The notes: a model not told the origin generated them from the sequence alone. A stretch of DNA of 64,000 nucleotides from Symsagittifera roscoffensis (GCF_963678635.1 NC_087071.1:18043613-18107612); one strand, 5' to 3'; counted from the stretch's first letter, positions 22,675-36,180 are shown. Program-made: numbers and translations.

Positions 22675-23079
22675 CAACAAAACTCTCTGCATTGAAGCTT
22701 TCTGCAGCTAGAACATCATCACTTCATCTGGTTTTTGAATTATCTTTATGACATTTTTAAAGCTAAAATGACTTTTTTCATATTCAAAAAGTATTTCAGA
22801 AATTATTTATAGATAAACTGCTGATACTCTCTCATCATATTTTTAAATTGCATTTTTCTATACTTGATTTGCTTTTTCTATTTGTAAATTCTATTTTCTA
22901 TTTCTATAATCTTTTTTGATCTTGTAGTTGATGCTGTCACGCTGGTTGTAGTTGTGTGGTACCTAACAGAAATCTTACCATCGAGAGTTGTAGACGTGAT
23001 ATTCAGAACAGAAGAAAATGATGATCTCCAGAATACCGTGACAGCTTGAAAGTTTCCACCTTCTATTTTGGATATTTCG

Positions 23080-23149
23080 TTATTTAATATGGCATGGCAT
23101 TTTGAACTCCAGAACCGCAGAGTTTGTATCAGTACAACGTTGTTCGTGA
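23080..23149 (-). CDS. Possible last exon of the acidic secreted-protein gene
   Basis: The acceptor TGTGTCCAG|T joined to the phase-2 donor at 23,736 gives a Cys codon, then HEQRCTDTNSAVLEFKMPCH and TAA at 23,080-23,082. The phase fits. A competing frame across 22,950-23,150 also reads protein-like (GGNFQAVTVFWRSSF) and could be an alternative exon. Confidence 0.3.
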
Positions 23150-23735
23150 CTGGACACAATTTTCATATTTTTTTTTTGCTAAAAACAAAAAAATACATAT
23201 CTCGATCACAGTTTTGATTGTGTTTAAACTCATAGGTTTTCAAGTCAAAAGCTAACTGGTTTCTTTAAGTATAAATCTTCAAGTTTGTGTGAATATTTCA
23301 AAATAATTCTATATACAATTCACAAATGTTTCGAAGTTTCGAATAACAGGTCTTATTATCTCATAGTAAATGCTGCTACTAAATTTATTATATATATATA
23401 TATATCAGTTGCTGAATTTGTCTTTTTTTTGAATTTAGTACGATAAAAGGTTGCGATAAAAACTATCGTTTTCTAGATAACTTTCGAAATGGCTGTGAAA
23501 AAAAAACCTTAATCATGCATTTTCCTTTGCGTTTTTTTATCAACAAATCAATGCAAAAACTGCTGCATTTTTAGTAGTTTTTCGAGACCTCAAATTATAT
23601 CATAAGCTTTTAAATTAAAAAACAGCTAATGAAGAGGCTTAATATGTGTTACACACGGGTTACACAAAAACACACCTATTCACAAAAGCTCTTACTAGTT
23701 CTACAAAACTAAAAGAAAGCAAACAAAACACTCAC

Positions 23736-23808
23736 CATGACAGATCGCAAAAATTGCTTAATTGGAAATCCTGCTCCTTTGTTTCCCAAACATAACTACG
23801 ATTCATTA
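23736..23808 (-). CDS. Possible middle exon of the acidic secreted-protein gene
   Basis: It has strong splice signals: ATTTTGTTTCAG| at the left and TCATG|GTGAGTG at the right. The only open frame reads MNRSYVWETKEQDFQLSNF and on to a Cys, entering in phase 1 and leaving in phase 2. Confidence 0.35.
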
Positions 23809-24033
23809 CTGAAACAAAATTGTATTACACTGAAAACTGAATTTAAAACAATGAAATTGAAAAAAAAAACATTTTTTTTCATCTAATTTTCGCTGTTTCG
23901 CTGTTCCAAGACATAATACGAATTTCTGAATTCTGAACACCTGAAAGCCAATAAAGGGTTACTGGTTTGTTTAATTAGGCATATTTTAGCGCCGAGCATA
24001 ATTTATCGTTCATTTTAAAAAGAACAGAAAAAA

Positions 24034-24554
24034 TCACCTCCAACTAACTCCTCTGTCTCCTACGACTGTCACGTTCAGGTCAAATGAAGATCCAGTGTCA
24101 ATCCCACTGGTTTCAGTTTTGTACTGGATCTCAAAGTTGATATCATCATTATCATATTCAATCGTGACTCTTCTGATATATTCCCTATCTTGTGTCATTT
24201 CATACCACGTGACGTCCATAGTGACTGTGAACGAATCCGGTAGAATTACTTGTGGTTCAATTTCTTGACAGATATGCTTAGTGGAACCTTCTGGAACAAC
24301 TCTGGAGTAATCTGGATCATCGTATTCTAGATCTTCGTACCACCATGTCTCGCTCCTGTCAAAATCAACAGTATATTCCTCCTTGTCATCTAGAATGTAG
24401 GACTCTCCAACGAAGGATTCTTCTGAGTTTGAAATATCAACTTTGCTTTGTTCGTCTGTTGATGCGGCTTTCACTTCTGATGTCAAGATCAAAGATGCTG
24501 CAAAAGCAGCCAAGTACCATCGCATGAGGGTGCTAAGACAGTCCATCTTCTCAG
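24034..24554 (-). CDS. Unrecognised acidic secreted protein, first exon
   Basis: An ATG at 24,546 (MDCLSTLMRWYLAAFAASLI) gives a typical signal peptide with a likely cut after SEVKA. The mature part is strongly acidic (ESYILDDKEEYTVDFDRSET, then a run rich in D, E and Y), followed by a more strand-like region (SFTVTMDVTWYEM, YIRRVTIEYDNDDINFEIQY). The frame ends in TGA at 24,034, but GT donor words lie just before (GTTA|GTTGGAGG or TGGAG|GTGATT), so the exon probably splices to 23,736-23,808. Two extra codons upstream are possible starts. I do not recognise the family. Secretion is well supported; function is not. Confidence 0.5.
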
Positions 24555-24904
24555 CGAATTGAAGCCAATTCACTCGCCCTGAAACTTAGCGATACATGAA
24601 CCTTAAAATCACTATAGTTCCATTTTTTGAAGATCATTTATGCACTGGAACTATTGGAAAAAACTACAAAACTAGCCACTAGGCAGTTGAAAATTTCAAC
24701 AAGCCCAATGAATTCAAAATTTAACCACTTCAAAAAAGAGCGTGGTAAATGCCTCTTGAGCAAAATTACTAAAAAATCCAAAATAGAGAAAAAAAGTATC
24801 TGTGCAGAGCTCATAACTGAGTTTAGGTCCGATTTCAGGTCCGGGGTCCGATTTTAGGTCCGGGGTGGCCTTATCATGGAGTAATTTTGGAGTAATTTTT
24901 TAGT

Positions 24905-25045
24905 ACACCGTCTGTTTGTCACGCTATCTTATTTTCGACCGGATAGATTCGTGCAGCTTCTTAGTCTAATAGCAATCCTAATCTTACTCTTTTGTTTCCT
25001 GGTCTCAAAAAATCTAGTATATACTGGTATTCTTGCGAGGCTAGA
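24905..25045 (-). mobile_element. Solo LTR-like fragment related to 9,340-9,490
   Basis: The reverse complement shares long words with the retroelement end, such as GAATCTATCCGG and CGAAAATAAGATAGCGTGAC, at roughly 80-85 percent similarity by eye. No internal retroelement sequence is next to it. Confidence 0.5.
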
Positions 25046-25049
25046 GGAG

Positions 25050-28000
25050 AGGAAGAGCAACTGCTTTCTAAGTTAGATTATTTCTTCTCTGGTCGAAATT
25101 ATAAATAGCTTCAGCTTTACAAATTATAATAAGTTTTAGTAATGGATCATGATTGGTTAGTTCTAAGTATTTTACAGTATTTATTCTCGAGAAATATAGT
25201 TGGATATGAAACACGTGCTCAAAGCTGATTCCATAACAGACTCTTAATGAGTTTTCTTTTTCATGTTTTTTTAGGTGGAGCACTCAGTTTAAAACTTGAA
25301 TCTTGGTCAGAACGCTGAAATCACTGACATTGACGACTTAATACTTACTGATAACCAGGATCGGATCTAGGATTTTCGCGAGGATTCAAAACAATAGAAT
25401 TGTGCTAAAAAGTTTCTAACTAATTTGATTGTTTAAACTTTAAGTTTTTGATATGTATGTTGATTTGAAGACCTTTTAAATGAAAAAACACCATCGCAAA
25501 AATTGGTAAATTTACAAGGTTCCGCTGTTTTTTTCTTTCGTTTTCCTCATAAAAATTTAGAAAGTCATTGTTTTCTTAGCAGCCGTTCAAAAACGTTTTA
25601 CTTGTCTTTTTTGACCTGAGATGTCTATTGACTGATTTGTATATTGTTTAAAAATAAAAATAGTACAAAATAGAAACAATGTTCGGTTAACAATCAAAAT
25701 TTAGGTTTTTAAAAAATAATGGTTACAAAACCTATACATTTTGTAGTTTGTTGTTTTTATAAGCCACCGTTGTGTTTAATCATTTTCTACTGAGCCAAAA
25801 TTGCCATTAAAGTTTGTCAGGTATCATAATTTTTAAAAAACAATAGAAGTGTTTTTTATATTTTATGCCTGATGTGTACAAAGGCGAGCAAAAAATATTA
25901 AGAAAAAAGTACTGCAAAGGAAAATATACGTTTACCTAGCATTTTTTAGCGTAGCTGAAAGTTTTTGCAAAAGAATTATGTATTTCTCTTCAATTTTGCT
26001 CAGCTTTACATTTGCGGTATCCAAATAGGGCAAAATTTTAGCCATAAGTAGAAGTTTTGCCAAAACTTTGAAGAAATAAAAATTAATTTTGTCTTCAAAG
26101 AAAAATAGTAGATATTGATACGTTTAAACTATTTTGTCTCCCATAAAAAAATTAGTAGCATAAAAAACTACCACTTATTTCCATATCACTAAAATACATG
26201 CTAAATTTCGTTATTCCACCAAAACATTTAAATGAAACTCATTTGCAATATATCTTTTCCAATTGTTTCATATATCTCCAATATTTCCAATATATGCCCA
26301 AAACATTACTTTTCCAATATAGAATAAAAGTTCACGTATTCCACAAATTGTCACTAAAATTCATATCACTAAAATAAATGTAAGTGTTTCATTGTTCCAC
26401 CAAAAAACTTAAGTGAAAACGAGTTGCAAAGTAATTTTTTCTATTAGTCATTTCTGTATCGTTACAATGTTTTGTTACTGTCTTAAATGACTGCGTATAA
26501 AAAAAGACAGCTCGTTTAAAGACCAATTCTCTAAGTGTTCCGATAGGCCTTTAAGGTGCTTGCAGTTGTTTCAGAAAAACCCATAAAAAGTTCAATAGCT
26601 TAAACATCATTTTTTCCATTTTTGTTGCAAAAAACTTTCCCATATTATCAAGTACAAAAACATAATTTTTTTTTGCTGTGTAACAACTTATTGAGAACAT
26701 TTGAGTTGCCTCAAGATTGTTTGGAAGGCTGCACTAATTTTTTCAAGAAACCAAAATCGTCTGAAATTCAAATCTCCATAACTACTCAAAAAATATCACA
26801 GCTGAAAGTTATCTTGTTGATTTTGAACTTTTCGCTTGAATATCTTTTGGGCCTTGTAAAACATATTGTCAACGGTTGTTAGATGAAAAGTTATAATTGT
26901 TTTCAAATATATGAACTTATTGCAGGCTTTTATAATTGGCGTCAACTGACAAGAAGAAGCCTGGTTCCGAAACAATTTTTTTAAATACTTATCAGATAAG
27001 ATATAGCAACCAATTTCATTACAAGTATTTTAATTGTACGAAACAGAAAAAGTCCAATTGGGGTTTGTCTTCAGCATCCAGCTCAATTTTAGCGAGAATT
27101 AGCAAAAAAAAACAGGTAATGTTCTAGATTTGTCGCGTAAGATAAAACCACTATAAACAACGCATGCAAACTATTTTGAAAAAGTTTTTTTTTTCAAATC
27201 AAACTCAGCTTAAACAATAAAAAAAAATAAATAATGACTTTTTTCTTTTAGTTCTTGGATACTTAAGTTCAAGCTATTTTTCTCTCAAATTAGGTTAATG
27301 GCTTAAATTATAAGAGAAACGAGGGAGTTTTTGCAATGCACCGCTTTTTTGCACACTTTGAGCACAAAGTTCTTCCATTCAAAGTTTGATTTACACTTTT
27401 TTTTTACAAAATATTGTTTCCATTTTAATCTTTTTTCAAAAATCATCTTCCATTCAATAAAATTCTTTCACCAAATTTCCTTAATTTTTATACAAACGAA
27501 GTTTTTCTAATGTAATCTTAAAATGAGTATTCAAATTTCTTCTGTTTTGCATTTGCTGTCAAATTTCTACGCGCTTGTCACCTATCCGAAACAAGCCATA
27601 TCAACTCAAAGTGATTGGAACTTGAGCCATAAATTAAATAAAACAGCAATATATTTTTGGTCTGCTTTGTGGGTTAAGAAGTTTAGCTTATGAATAACTG
27701 GAGAACTAAAGAACAGCATGTTTTACCTTGTTTGCCTTTAATTTTGTATTATTTAGTGATATGTTTCTCAAACAAAAACCTGATACTCACTTTGAAAAAA
27801 AAAACAGCAACTTCTTAGCCAATGTTGAGATATTTTTTTCCAATAAAAAGTAAGTTTTATCCAAAACCGAATCAAAAAAGATTTTTTTAATTGTTTTTTT
27901 TTCGATAAATTGATAACAAGAACATCTGACTCAAAACTCTATCAAAACTCTAACAAAAGAAGGTAGTTTTCGGACAAATAATTGCTGTAAGATGATTTTA

Positions 28001-28680
28001 AGAAATTAAAAGTTCAATAACATAGCAACAACTGTAAAGGACATCTCCGTATTCTAGGGCTTGAAAACAATAATTTAAAAAAAAACCTCACAACGATCCT
28101 CGACTTACTTTTCAGAAAAATACGTGGATCTTTAAAAAAGAAGTTTTCTTGATGCACTTATTTGTGCTCATACTCAATTTCTATTTACTGATGATATTCA
28201 TAATAATGTTTTTCGAATTATAATTTTTGTTGATTGAAAATTGTGGATTAATTTCAGAAAATACCTAACAAAAACTTTTATATTACTGAAAGACAATGTG
28301 CTTACAGCAAAAACATACGTTCTAATTTTCAAAGCCCAAAAGTAGTTTTCTTTCCTTCTTTTGTCTAAGGATCTCACTTGCCTACAGTGCAGGATATGAA
28401 GTTTTAATTTTTGATGCCGCTTTTCAGTCCAAAAAGTCCAATATTTCAAGTATTTTTTTCGCAAATTTTCATTCGATTTTTAGAATATAGGAATAGGACT
28501 TTTGGAAAAGTTCTAGAATTTTGAAAATGTCAGCTGCTCAAAAAAACCTTGCCGCGCCAAAATCTAAGGAAAAAAAGGATACTTATAATTTTATTTGTTA
28601 GACTGTATGAATCCGTTGTTGGTCTGATAACGCTGTCTTGCTGCAAACAAGTGTCCCCATAATCGAAAAGTGAAGATATA
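25050..28680. other. No supported gene; AT-rich with small repeats
   Basis: A CCAGGATCGGATCTAGGATT edge of the MITE-like family lies at 25,357. Two diverged copies of a 65-bp word (TATCACTAAAATA...CCACCAAAA) are at 26,183-26,245 and 26,362-26,430. The open frames are short and without recognisable motifs. Confidence 0.4.
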
Positions 28681-28689
28681 TAAAACTAA

Positions 28690-29112
28690 CATTTTGACAG
28701 AGTTTTTTATAAATCATTCGAAAGCTATTGTTGTCCTGAGCCTAAACTTGAAAAAATATTTCACCCGTGATCATTTTTGTAAAGTTATGGTAGTTTAAAG
28801 ATTGCCATTTTGGCCAAATTGGGACAATTAACGCGCGTTATATTTCGCGCTCTTAACGCGTAAGCAGAGATTTAATCCGTCTTAGAAATCATTCCAAATT
28901 GGTTGAAAGAAACTTATTTGCCATAAGTGATTTGTTACAAGGAGCGAAATCTATTCATTTGCATTTTATATGGCGTGAGGGGATGATTGTCATAGAAAAA
29001 AAATCTTTTTCATTTTATTTTATTACATTAAATTCCTTAGGTTATTACTGCTCCATAAAACTTAAACGGCAGTCGGAACAATCAAGGCTTCGCCCTGATA
29101 TGAGCAGTCTTG
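28690..29112 (+). mobile_element. Helitron-like element, copy 7
   Basis: Core GGGACAATTAACGCGCGTTA...TTAACGCGTAAGCAGAG, hairpin CAAGGCTTCGCCCTG, then CTTG|T at 29,109-29,112. The left part of the family is absent. Confidence 0.6.
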
Positions 29113-30037
29113 TCTTTGTTTTTGCCGACACACTTTACAGATGTTTAAAGACTTGTCTATGGATTCCAATATCATAAACCCACAAATTGTGCGCCTATCC
29201 AGTGCACATTTTGGCCTCGTAGTGTTTTTTAAAAAAATTAAAGTGAAAACGTGATTAGTTGGAGATCAATCCTATAGTAGAGCGAAGTGACCACAAAAAA
29301 ACTTCAGGAATAGATTCGTATGATCGCAAAACAATTTATGCTAAATTTATCCAAAAGATCTATTTTTTGTAATGGATGGCCTTCTTAGCCCAATGCGAAG
29401 ACAATTTTGCTTATTGTTCAGAGAACTATTCCGAAAAATGGGACCCAGTAGCTGGAAATCTCAACATGACTTTCTCCCGTGTTCTCATACATAAAATTAT
29501 ATCAAAACCATCCACCCGAGTCCTAGTTCGGATCTTACAAAATTCAAATATGCGTTACCATTGAATTACCATTTTGCACAGATTTGGCAGTTTATAAATT
29601 GGTGCCAAAGTGGGGGTGGGGGTTAAAGAGATCTTCCAGTTGGTGCTTTTAGTGTGTTATTCAGTTGAGTGTTAATAATATGATTTAAGGCTAAACTTTA
29701 AAGTTCAAACGTTAAAAAAAGTACTGGTTTCAAATAATTTGCATATATTTGGTACGTACTTTACTATTGTCAGAATATTCTTCTTTTAAAAAAGTTGCCT
29801 TCAAATTTTGAACGCCAAACCAGAAATGAATTTGAAATAACTTATTCTTTGATCAATTGAAGGTAAGAACCTTATCGATGCTGTGTCGACAGTGGGTGAA
29901 GTCAACAGTTCGACAAGACTTAAAGCCGACGGGACTTCAGACCAAAAATAAAACTTTCCAACTGAACCAAAAATAGGTTGCTACAATTAATATGATAGTT
30001 TTCTGAGTTTAATACAAGAAAATTGCTTGATAAAAAC
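29113..30037. other. No supported gene
   Basis: A 62-codon frame at 29,376-29,564 has no recognisable motif. Confidence 0.35.
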
Positions 30038-30400
30038 CAGGGGCGGATTTAGGGAAAACGGGATCCCCCTCAGTGATTCGACCACTCACCAACCAGAGGG
30101 TCACCCCTTTGGTGTTACTTTCTGAGATCCATTTTTGGACGATCAAACCTTAAGTTTTTCTGGTACTTTCGGCGCCATTATATACTAATTTTGAAGGGCA
30201 GCGCACGCTAAAAACGCAATTTTTTGGTGAAAATTTTTCAAAAATTGCCCAAAAACGGCATTTATGACCGGTTTTTTTTCAAAATTGTGGTTGCGGCGCT
30301 GATTTGTTCAAAAAAGGTCGGTTATACTATTTTGGGAGCGCTTTAAAAATCAATTTGGTCGACTAAAAAAAATCTAAAAAAACGAAAGTTTTCTAGGCCG
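30038..30400 (+). mobile_element. MITE-like element of the CAGGGGCGGATTTAGG family
   Basis: Begins with CAGGGGCGGATTTAGGG, then a block shared with 10,900-11,100 (TTTCGGCGCC, CAAAAAAGGTCGGTTATAC) and with 47,220-47,425 (AAAATCAATTTGGTCGAC). The right terminus was not resolved. Confidence 0.45.
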
Positions 30401-31154
30401 TTAAAGCAATCATTTTTTGAAATGCATAAACTAAATCGAAAAAATATTTTGTGGTTTTTTCAAGCATTGGGTCCCTCCGTTCTGAGACAACCCCCGGTTG
30501 GGCAAATGAGATGACAACTATTATAGGTAAATAGAATATTCTGAGAACTAAAGACGCCAAATAAAATTCAGCCTTAATGAGAAATAGGTAACCCTTCAAT
30601 TTAATCATTTATATATATCTATGCGCTATCATACGCGCAATCTCAATTTTTTACTGTTGTTATTCGAAAAACAAAAATTCGATTGAATAAGTTTTCACTA
30701 AAAATTCAAAACATCTCAGAATATTAGTTGCCTCAATTTTGATGCTTTTTTTGCCTTCAATAATTCAAAATTCCTTGTATAAAACAGGCTGATTTTTTTC
30801 GGCTGCATGTTTTTGTCTTCTTTTTGTCCAGTCGTTTCATTTCGGTAGCCTTCAAGTTTTTGTTCATATAAAACATAAACCCTAAAACGTTTATCCATAT
30901 ACCTTGACAATAATGAATTAACATATTCCAAGATATGCTTATCAGCACAAAAAACAAAGAAATTCTGCAAATGAAATTTCTGCAAAGAACTCGAGATGTC
31001 ATTTTAATCTTTCGCTCACATTCTGCATAATCTCAAGTAATGTTTCCGATAATATCTTTGTCACCTTCATTTTGATCTATTCTAGGATGATTTTCACGAA
31101 ATACAAATAAAAATAGCAAGATAGGATTGAAGATGTTGCAATTCTAATCTTCTC

Positions 31155-31457
31155 TTGATGTACCAGGCATTAGTTTTAATTGAAGTTGCCGATGACCTTA
31201 ACATTGCTTGCTCCAGCAGTTCTCCAGGATACTTATCAACAGATTACAAACAAATGTTGCTATTTAGAAGTTTGATTTTGCAAGATGAAAGTTTTGTTCA
31301 AATGATGAATCATTCTAATAGATGTTTCCGTAAATTTCTCGTAGTAGCTTCCCAGGCTGAGTATTTGACGCATGTTTCGAACTTCACGCAAAAGTTCTTA
31401 TGTTATAACCGTCATGTTTTATTTTTTTCACGACACCACCCAGGTCGACCTCCATAG
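31155..31457 (+). CDS. Unrecognised 100-codon open frame
   Basis: Translation includes QALVLIEVADDLNIACSSSS and ends HHPGRPP then TAG. Composition is plausible for protein, but there is no motif, no clear ATG context and no splice evidence. It could be chance. Confidence 0.15.
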   Translation: MMYQALVLIEVADDLNIACSSSSPGYLSTDYKQMLLFRSLILQDESFVQMMNHSNRCFRKFLVVASQAEYLTHVSNFTQKFLCYNRHVLFFSRHHPGRPP

Positions 31458-31670
31458 ACCATAAATGCTAATTATACAGTTCGATAAACTAACTCTATGA
31501 AAAAATACTTCATTCAAATTTTATACATTTTGCTAAAATAGTGTCATTGATTTTTCTTTGTTCTTGTTTTGGCATAAATGTCGGTGTATCCTACTAAATA
31601 AAAAAAAATTGGTAAAAAAATGCTTATCATACAAGTTCTATATATGGAAATCGTATGACTAGCATTTTTT
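31440..31670. repeat. Third copy of the ATGCTTATCATAC foldback repeat
   Basis: Starts at CCCAGGTCGACCTCCATAG and carries AAAATGCTTATCATACAAGTT with inverted partner words. Confidence 0.4.
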
Positions 31671-31850
31671 TGATGGAGGCAGCAAAAATTTTTCCAAGTA
31701 ATTTTGAAATTGCCCAAAATTTTTTTCAACCGAAAGTCGAATTTTGTACTCAAACAAACATTTTCCAAATTTTTCCGTTTCTCTGGATAACTCTTTTTCA
31801 AAAACGCTAAAAACTTTTATTTTTTTTTGTATGACATGTTTATGTATGCT

Positions 31851-33038
31851 TTGATCAATGTCCGGGAATTTAAAAACTCAAATTTCAAAATCATCATTTT
31901 TGAAAATTTTTGCCAAATTTTGAAAGTGTGATGCTTTCAGTATATGTTTTGTGTGAGAAAGCTTTTTTACCTTTCACGTCGCTTCCAAAGCATTGTAAAT
32001 GCAAGACGATCAAACCTTTGCTGATTCTAGTTTTGAGTAAACCATAGTTTTTGTCACCTGTGTTCGATTACGAACACATTCCAAAAATTCTGGGAAATTA
32101 AATTTTAAAAAACCATTATTAAAACGTAAAATTCTTTCATACAATTTCCATATACGAAAAACCATTAATCATAGACGTTACTTTTTTTGTATCTAAATCT
32201 GAAAGAAAACCTATACATAAGTTTTACCAAAAGCAAGTTATCTGCGTGTTAACTGCCACTGAGACTCTTGGTCAATTACCACTTCCTATTTATGTAAGAG
32301 TTGTTGGGTTAGTCTATTTTGGACAAATTTTTTAAAATTTTAAAACGAAAATTTTTGGATTTTATTTATGGAAAAGATGTTTATCATAAGTTCATTGTAT
32401 AGAAAAAAGTATGCTATTTTCAGAAAATTTTCGTGATAATAATTTTGATCAATGTCCGGGAATTTAAAAACTCAAATTTCAAAATCATCATTTTTGAAAA
32501 TTTTTGCCAAATTTTGAAAGTGTGATGCTTTCAGTATATGTTTTGTGTGAGAAAGCTTTTTTACCTTTCACGTCGCTTCCAAAGCATTGTAAATGCAAGA
32601 CGATCAAACCTTTGCTGATTCTAGTTTTGAGTAAACCATAGTTTTTGTCACCTGTGTTCGATTACGAACACATTCCAAAAATTCTGGGAAATTAAATTTT
32701 AAAAAACCATTATTAAAACGTAAAATTCTTTCATACAATTTCCATATACGAAAAACCATTAATCATAGACGTTACATTTTTTGTATCTAAATCTGAAAGA
32801 AAACCTATACATAAGTTTTACCAAAAGCAAGTTATCTGCGTGTTAACTGCCACTGAGACTCTTGGTCAATTACCACTTCCTATTTATGTAAGAGTTGTTG
32901 GGTTAGTCTATTTTGGACAAATTTTTTAAAATTTTAAAACGAAAATTTTTGGATTTTATTTATGGAAAAGATGTTTATCATAAGTTCATTGTATAGAAAA
33001 AATTATGCTATTTTCAGAAAATTTTCGTGATAATAATT
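31851..33038. repeat. Tandem duplication, two units of 594 bp
   Basis: 31,851-32,444 and 32,445-33,038 are almost identical, with two or three substitutions seen (for example TTACTTTTTTT versus TTACATTTTTT). A TTGATCAATG or TTTTGG boundary marks the ends. It is noncoding. Confidence 0.9.
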
Positions 33039-33039
33039 T

Positions 33040-35150
33040 TGGCAAACGCGAGTTATTTAATTCCAGAGTGTCGAAAAAAACTCATTTTAAAGATTCACTG
33101 CATGTACAAAATGATTATTTTGCTTTTTTCGTACACTTTTTTCAGTCTATGAAGTTGTTTGAAACTGCATGATAGAGAATTTTTTCACATTATGAACCTT
33201 AATTTTTTCATATTAAAAAACTTTCCTGTCAACCGGGTAAAAAACTTTGTACCTCATAGCTTTTGTTTTTTGCTGGTGCGATCAAGTTTTATTGTAAATA
33301 AAATAATGAAGAGCTTAATCATAATTAGAACATACTAGCATTAAAACTTGATCAACTCAAATTTAAGCTAGTTTGTCAGGTTGTGTATTGCAGCCACTTA
33401 GGCTATTCAGATGTCGGTTTGCGAAAAATCTCGATAATATCTTTTTAACCTAATATGTGAATCAAAAGAAGTAGTAAAATTATCCTGAAAGTGTTCGTAA
33501 CTTGACAGTTTATAAAATTTGATTATAAAAAGGTTTATAAAATTGCAAAATCCAGATTTAATATAAGTTTTTGAGCGAATAATCAAAAGTCCAGATAGAA
33601 ATTGAATTTAGAATTGAGGGAGAAAAAGCTGCGTCCGGCAATTATTGATCAATTATCAATTTGCTGCTGATATCAAAACGTTTTGTCACTCGATTAAAAA
33701 ACTTTGGCTAAAATCTGGAATGTTCTTTATCAAATAATTCTGTGTTTTTTTTGCTGATCAATAAATTTATTCGCGCTTTGACATAAGAATATTTTTATCT
33801 GAATATCGTAAATTCCGGCACAAAATTTTCAGAATCCTGCGACAGGTTTTCTGAAGTATAGGTTCGAACAAAACAGCGAGTTTATTTTATAAGCAAAAAA
33901 CAGCGTAAAGCAAAAACAAGATAAGTTTTGTATGCAGATTAGCCACCAAATGAAAATCATTAAATCACTTAGCAATTTTTTTGAGTAATGTAGACTATAA
34001 AAAATTTTCCGTACGTTTTTTCAATATTAAAAAAAATTAAACTCACAAACGTACTCATCTTCATTTAAACATTACTTTCAGTGCATTAAGACAGTTGCAT
34101 GCCAAAAAAAGTTTAAAAAAGATCATAAAAATTAAGCTAGATAATCAGATACTTCAGGCAACCTTATCCACTTTTACTATTGCAAATTTCAAAATAAAAT
34201 GTTCGTGTTGGCCGGTTCCAACAACTACTCTAAAAAAGACATGCCCAGTATCAACCACATACGTTTTATTATGCTTCGATATAAAACTGTTCAAAAAGAT
34301 TTGAACTGAAAAAAAAACCTTTTGAAGGAGTAGCTTTTTTCTTTTAAATGAGTGATGGACCATCTCAATTACTGCTCATAAAATATTCGTCCAGAATGGT
34401 GCCAACCGATTAAGTTTTTGACTATGTTTGTAGCTATGTCAAACCAAAAGTAATTGTTTTTTTTTTAGAAATACTTTTGATTGGAATCTGAGTTTCAACA
34501 ATTTTATTTTGATTTTTTTTTCTTTTTTCACAGACGCGCAATCGTCAAAAAATGAGTCAAAACTATGCAATGAGTTTAAGTGAACGTTTCTTTCGCGTAG
34601 CGCTTCACATTTAAGCAAAACTATCTAGACAAAATTATCACGCTTTATCAAAGCAATCTTTACTGCGATGCATTTACTTCAGTTTTTAGATCCCACACCA
34701 GCTGCTTATTTTGAATTGCCACCAAAAAATCAATTAAAACAGTCAAAAAAGCTGCTGCAAATTTCGCTGAAAACTGCTTGAGGACAAATAAAGCATTCAG
34801 ACCAAATGATCAAAGACGAAATAACAAAAGTTTGCAAATCTTCCTTTGATGTCAATTGCTGGGCAAAAAAACGATGATACAAAAATATTCGTACGAAAAT
34901 AACCCAATAACTGCATGCAAGCTGGCTTTACTTCTCATTTATTTGGATTAATTTTACTAAATATAAACCATTTGTATTGATCGCTTGAAAGCCAGCCGAA
35001 CATTAAGAATAACAAACTATTATATTTTAACGATGAAAATGCCATTTTTTGGATTAAAATTGACAAATTAGCTTCCCAAATACACATTTATAAATTTGGG
35101 ATGGTGAATCTCTGGCCTTCAGACAATTAAAAAGAACTGAAGAAATCAGA
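33040..35150. other. No supported gene
   Basis: AT-rich. The foldback-repeat edge TGTCAACCGGG lies at 33,230. No exon-like frame with motifs. Confidence 0.35.
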
Positions 35151-36180
35151 AAAGAGTGAAAAAATCTCTCTGACTTCAGATTTCATAGCATTAATTACAT
35201 CTTAAATCTTGAAACAGAGCCAACGGATAATTGGAAAAGAGTCAATGGACGCAAAGCAACTAAATTACTCATTTTTGAAAAAAAACTTCAATTTTCGATT
35301 TTCAAACAAACAATTATACGACCTATAAACTCTTTGAAATTCAGGAGCAATGCATCAATAGTACTTTTTTGGTAAAATTAACCAAATTTGGGAAATTGGG
35401 ATTTTTAGGAAAAGATTTTTTTCCACTGAGAAGTCTGAAAATTGAATTTCACTTTCGAAACTAGACACCGATCTCGTTTTTTCACACAAAATCAACTTTC
35501 ATAATTGGGGAGTGCATTTTGCTTAACTTCTAGCTAATGAGCTTGGATTGAATTCAAAAAAAGCACATACGCCTAAGGGCTATCATATGAAATTTTTAAG
35601 TATGAAAGCACTTTTTTTTGTAATTAGCATAATGGCATGACACAATAAACTTAAAAAAAGAAAAAAAATTGTCAACTGACACTCGGAAAAGAGCAATGAA
35701 CGCTAGGAAATAGAAACAAAAACTGACTTTTGACTTTTATAGACAAAAATTTATACGCTTAAAGGTCTTTGAATATCACGAACAATAAATGATTAGTGCT
35801 TTTTTGATCAACAGGAAACATTTTTAATTTCGCTAGAAATTCTTATTCCATTTTCGAAATTCCGAATTCCATTTTCGTAAATTCCATATTCTTAACCAGC
35901 AAATTCCATTTTCGTAATAAGTAAATTATATTTTCGAAACCAGAAGTCAATCCCGTTTTTCAAGACCTTTACACTTTCGCTAGTACCGTTTACACTCTTT
36001 TTAACAAAGGAAATGCACTGAGCTTAAAAAGAAGTTAAGTCAAACCGTGAAAAATCAAAAATGAGCGCAAACAACTTTTAAATGTTTACTAAGAAAAACA
36101 AAAAAATCGAACTAAGCTCATTACTCTTCTTCATAACGACCGTTTAAAATCTGAATTACATTAATCGACTCTTAAGAATA
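35150..36180. repeat. Dispersed repeat family B, two or more diverged units
   Basis: Shared words include GAAAAGAGTCAATGGACGC / GAAAAGAGCAATGAACGC, 'ATACGACCTATAAACTCTTTGAAATTCAGGAG' type stretches, and TCTCGTTTTTTCACAC-type ends. Relatives lie at 40,750-41,370, 49,160-49,580 and 50,880-51,480, inside introns of the hnRNP U-like gene. Confidence 0.45.
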
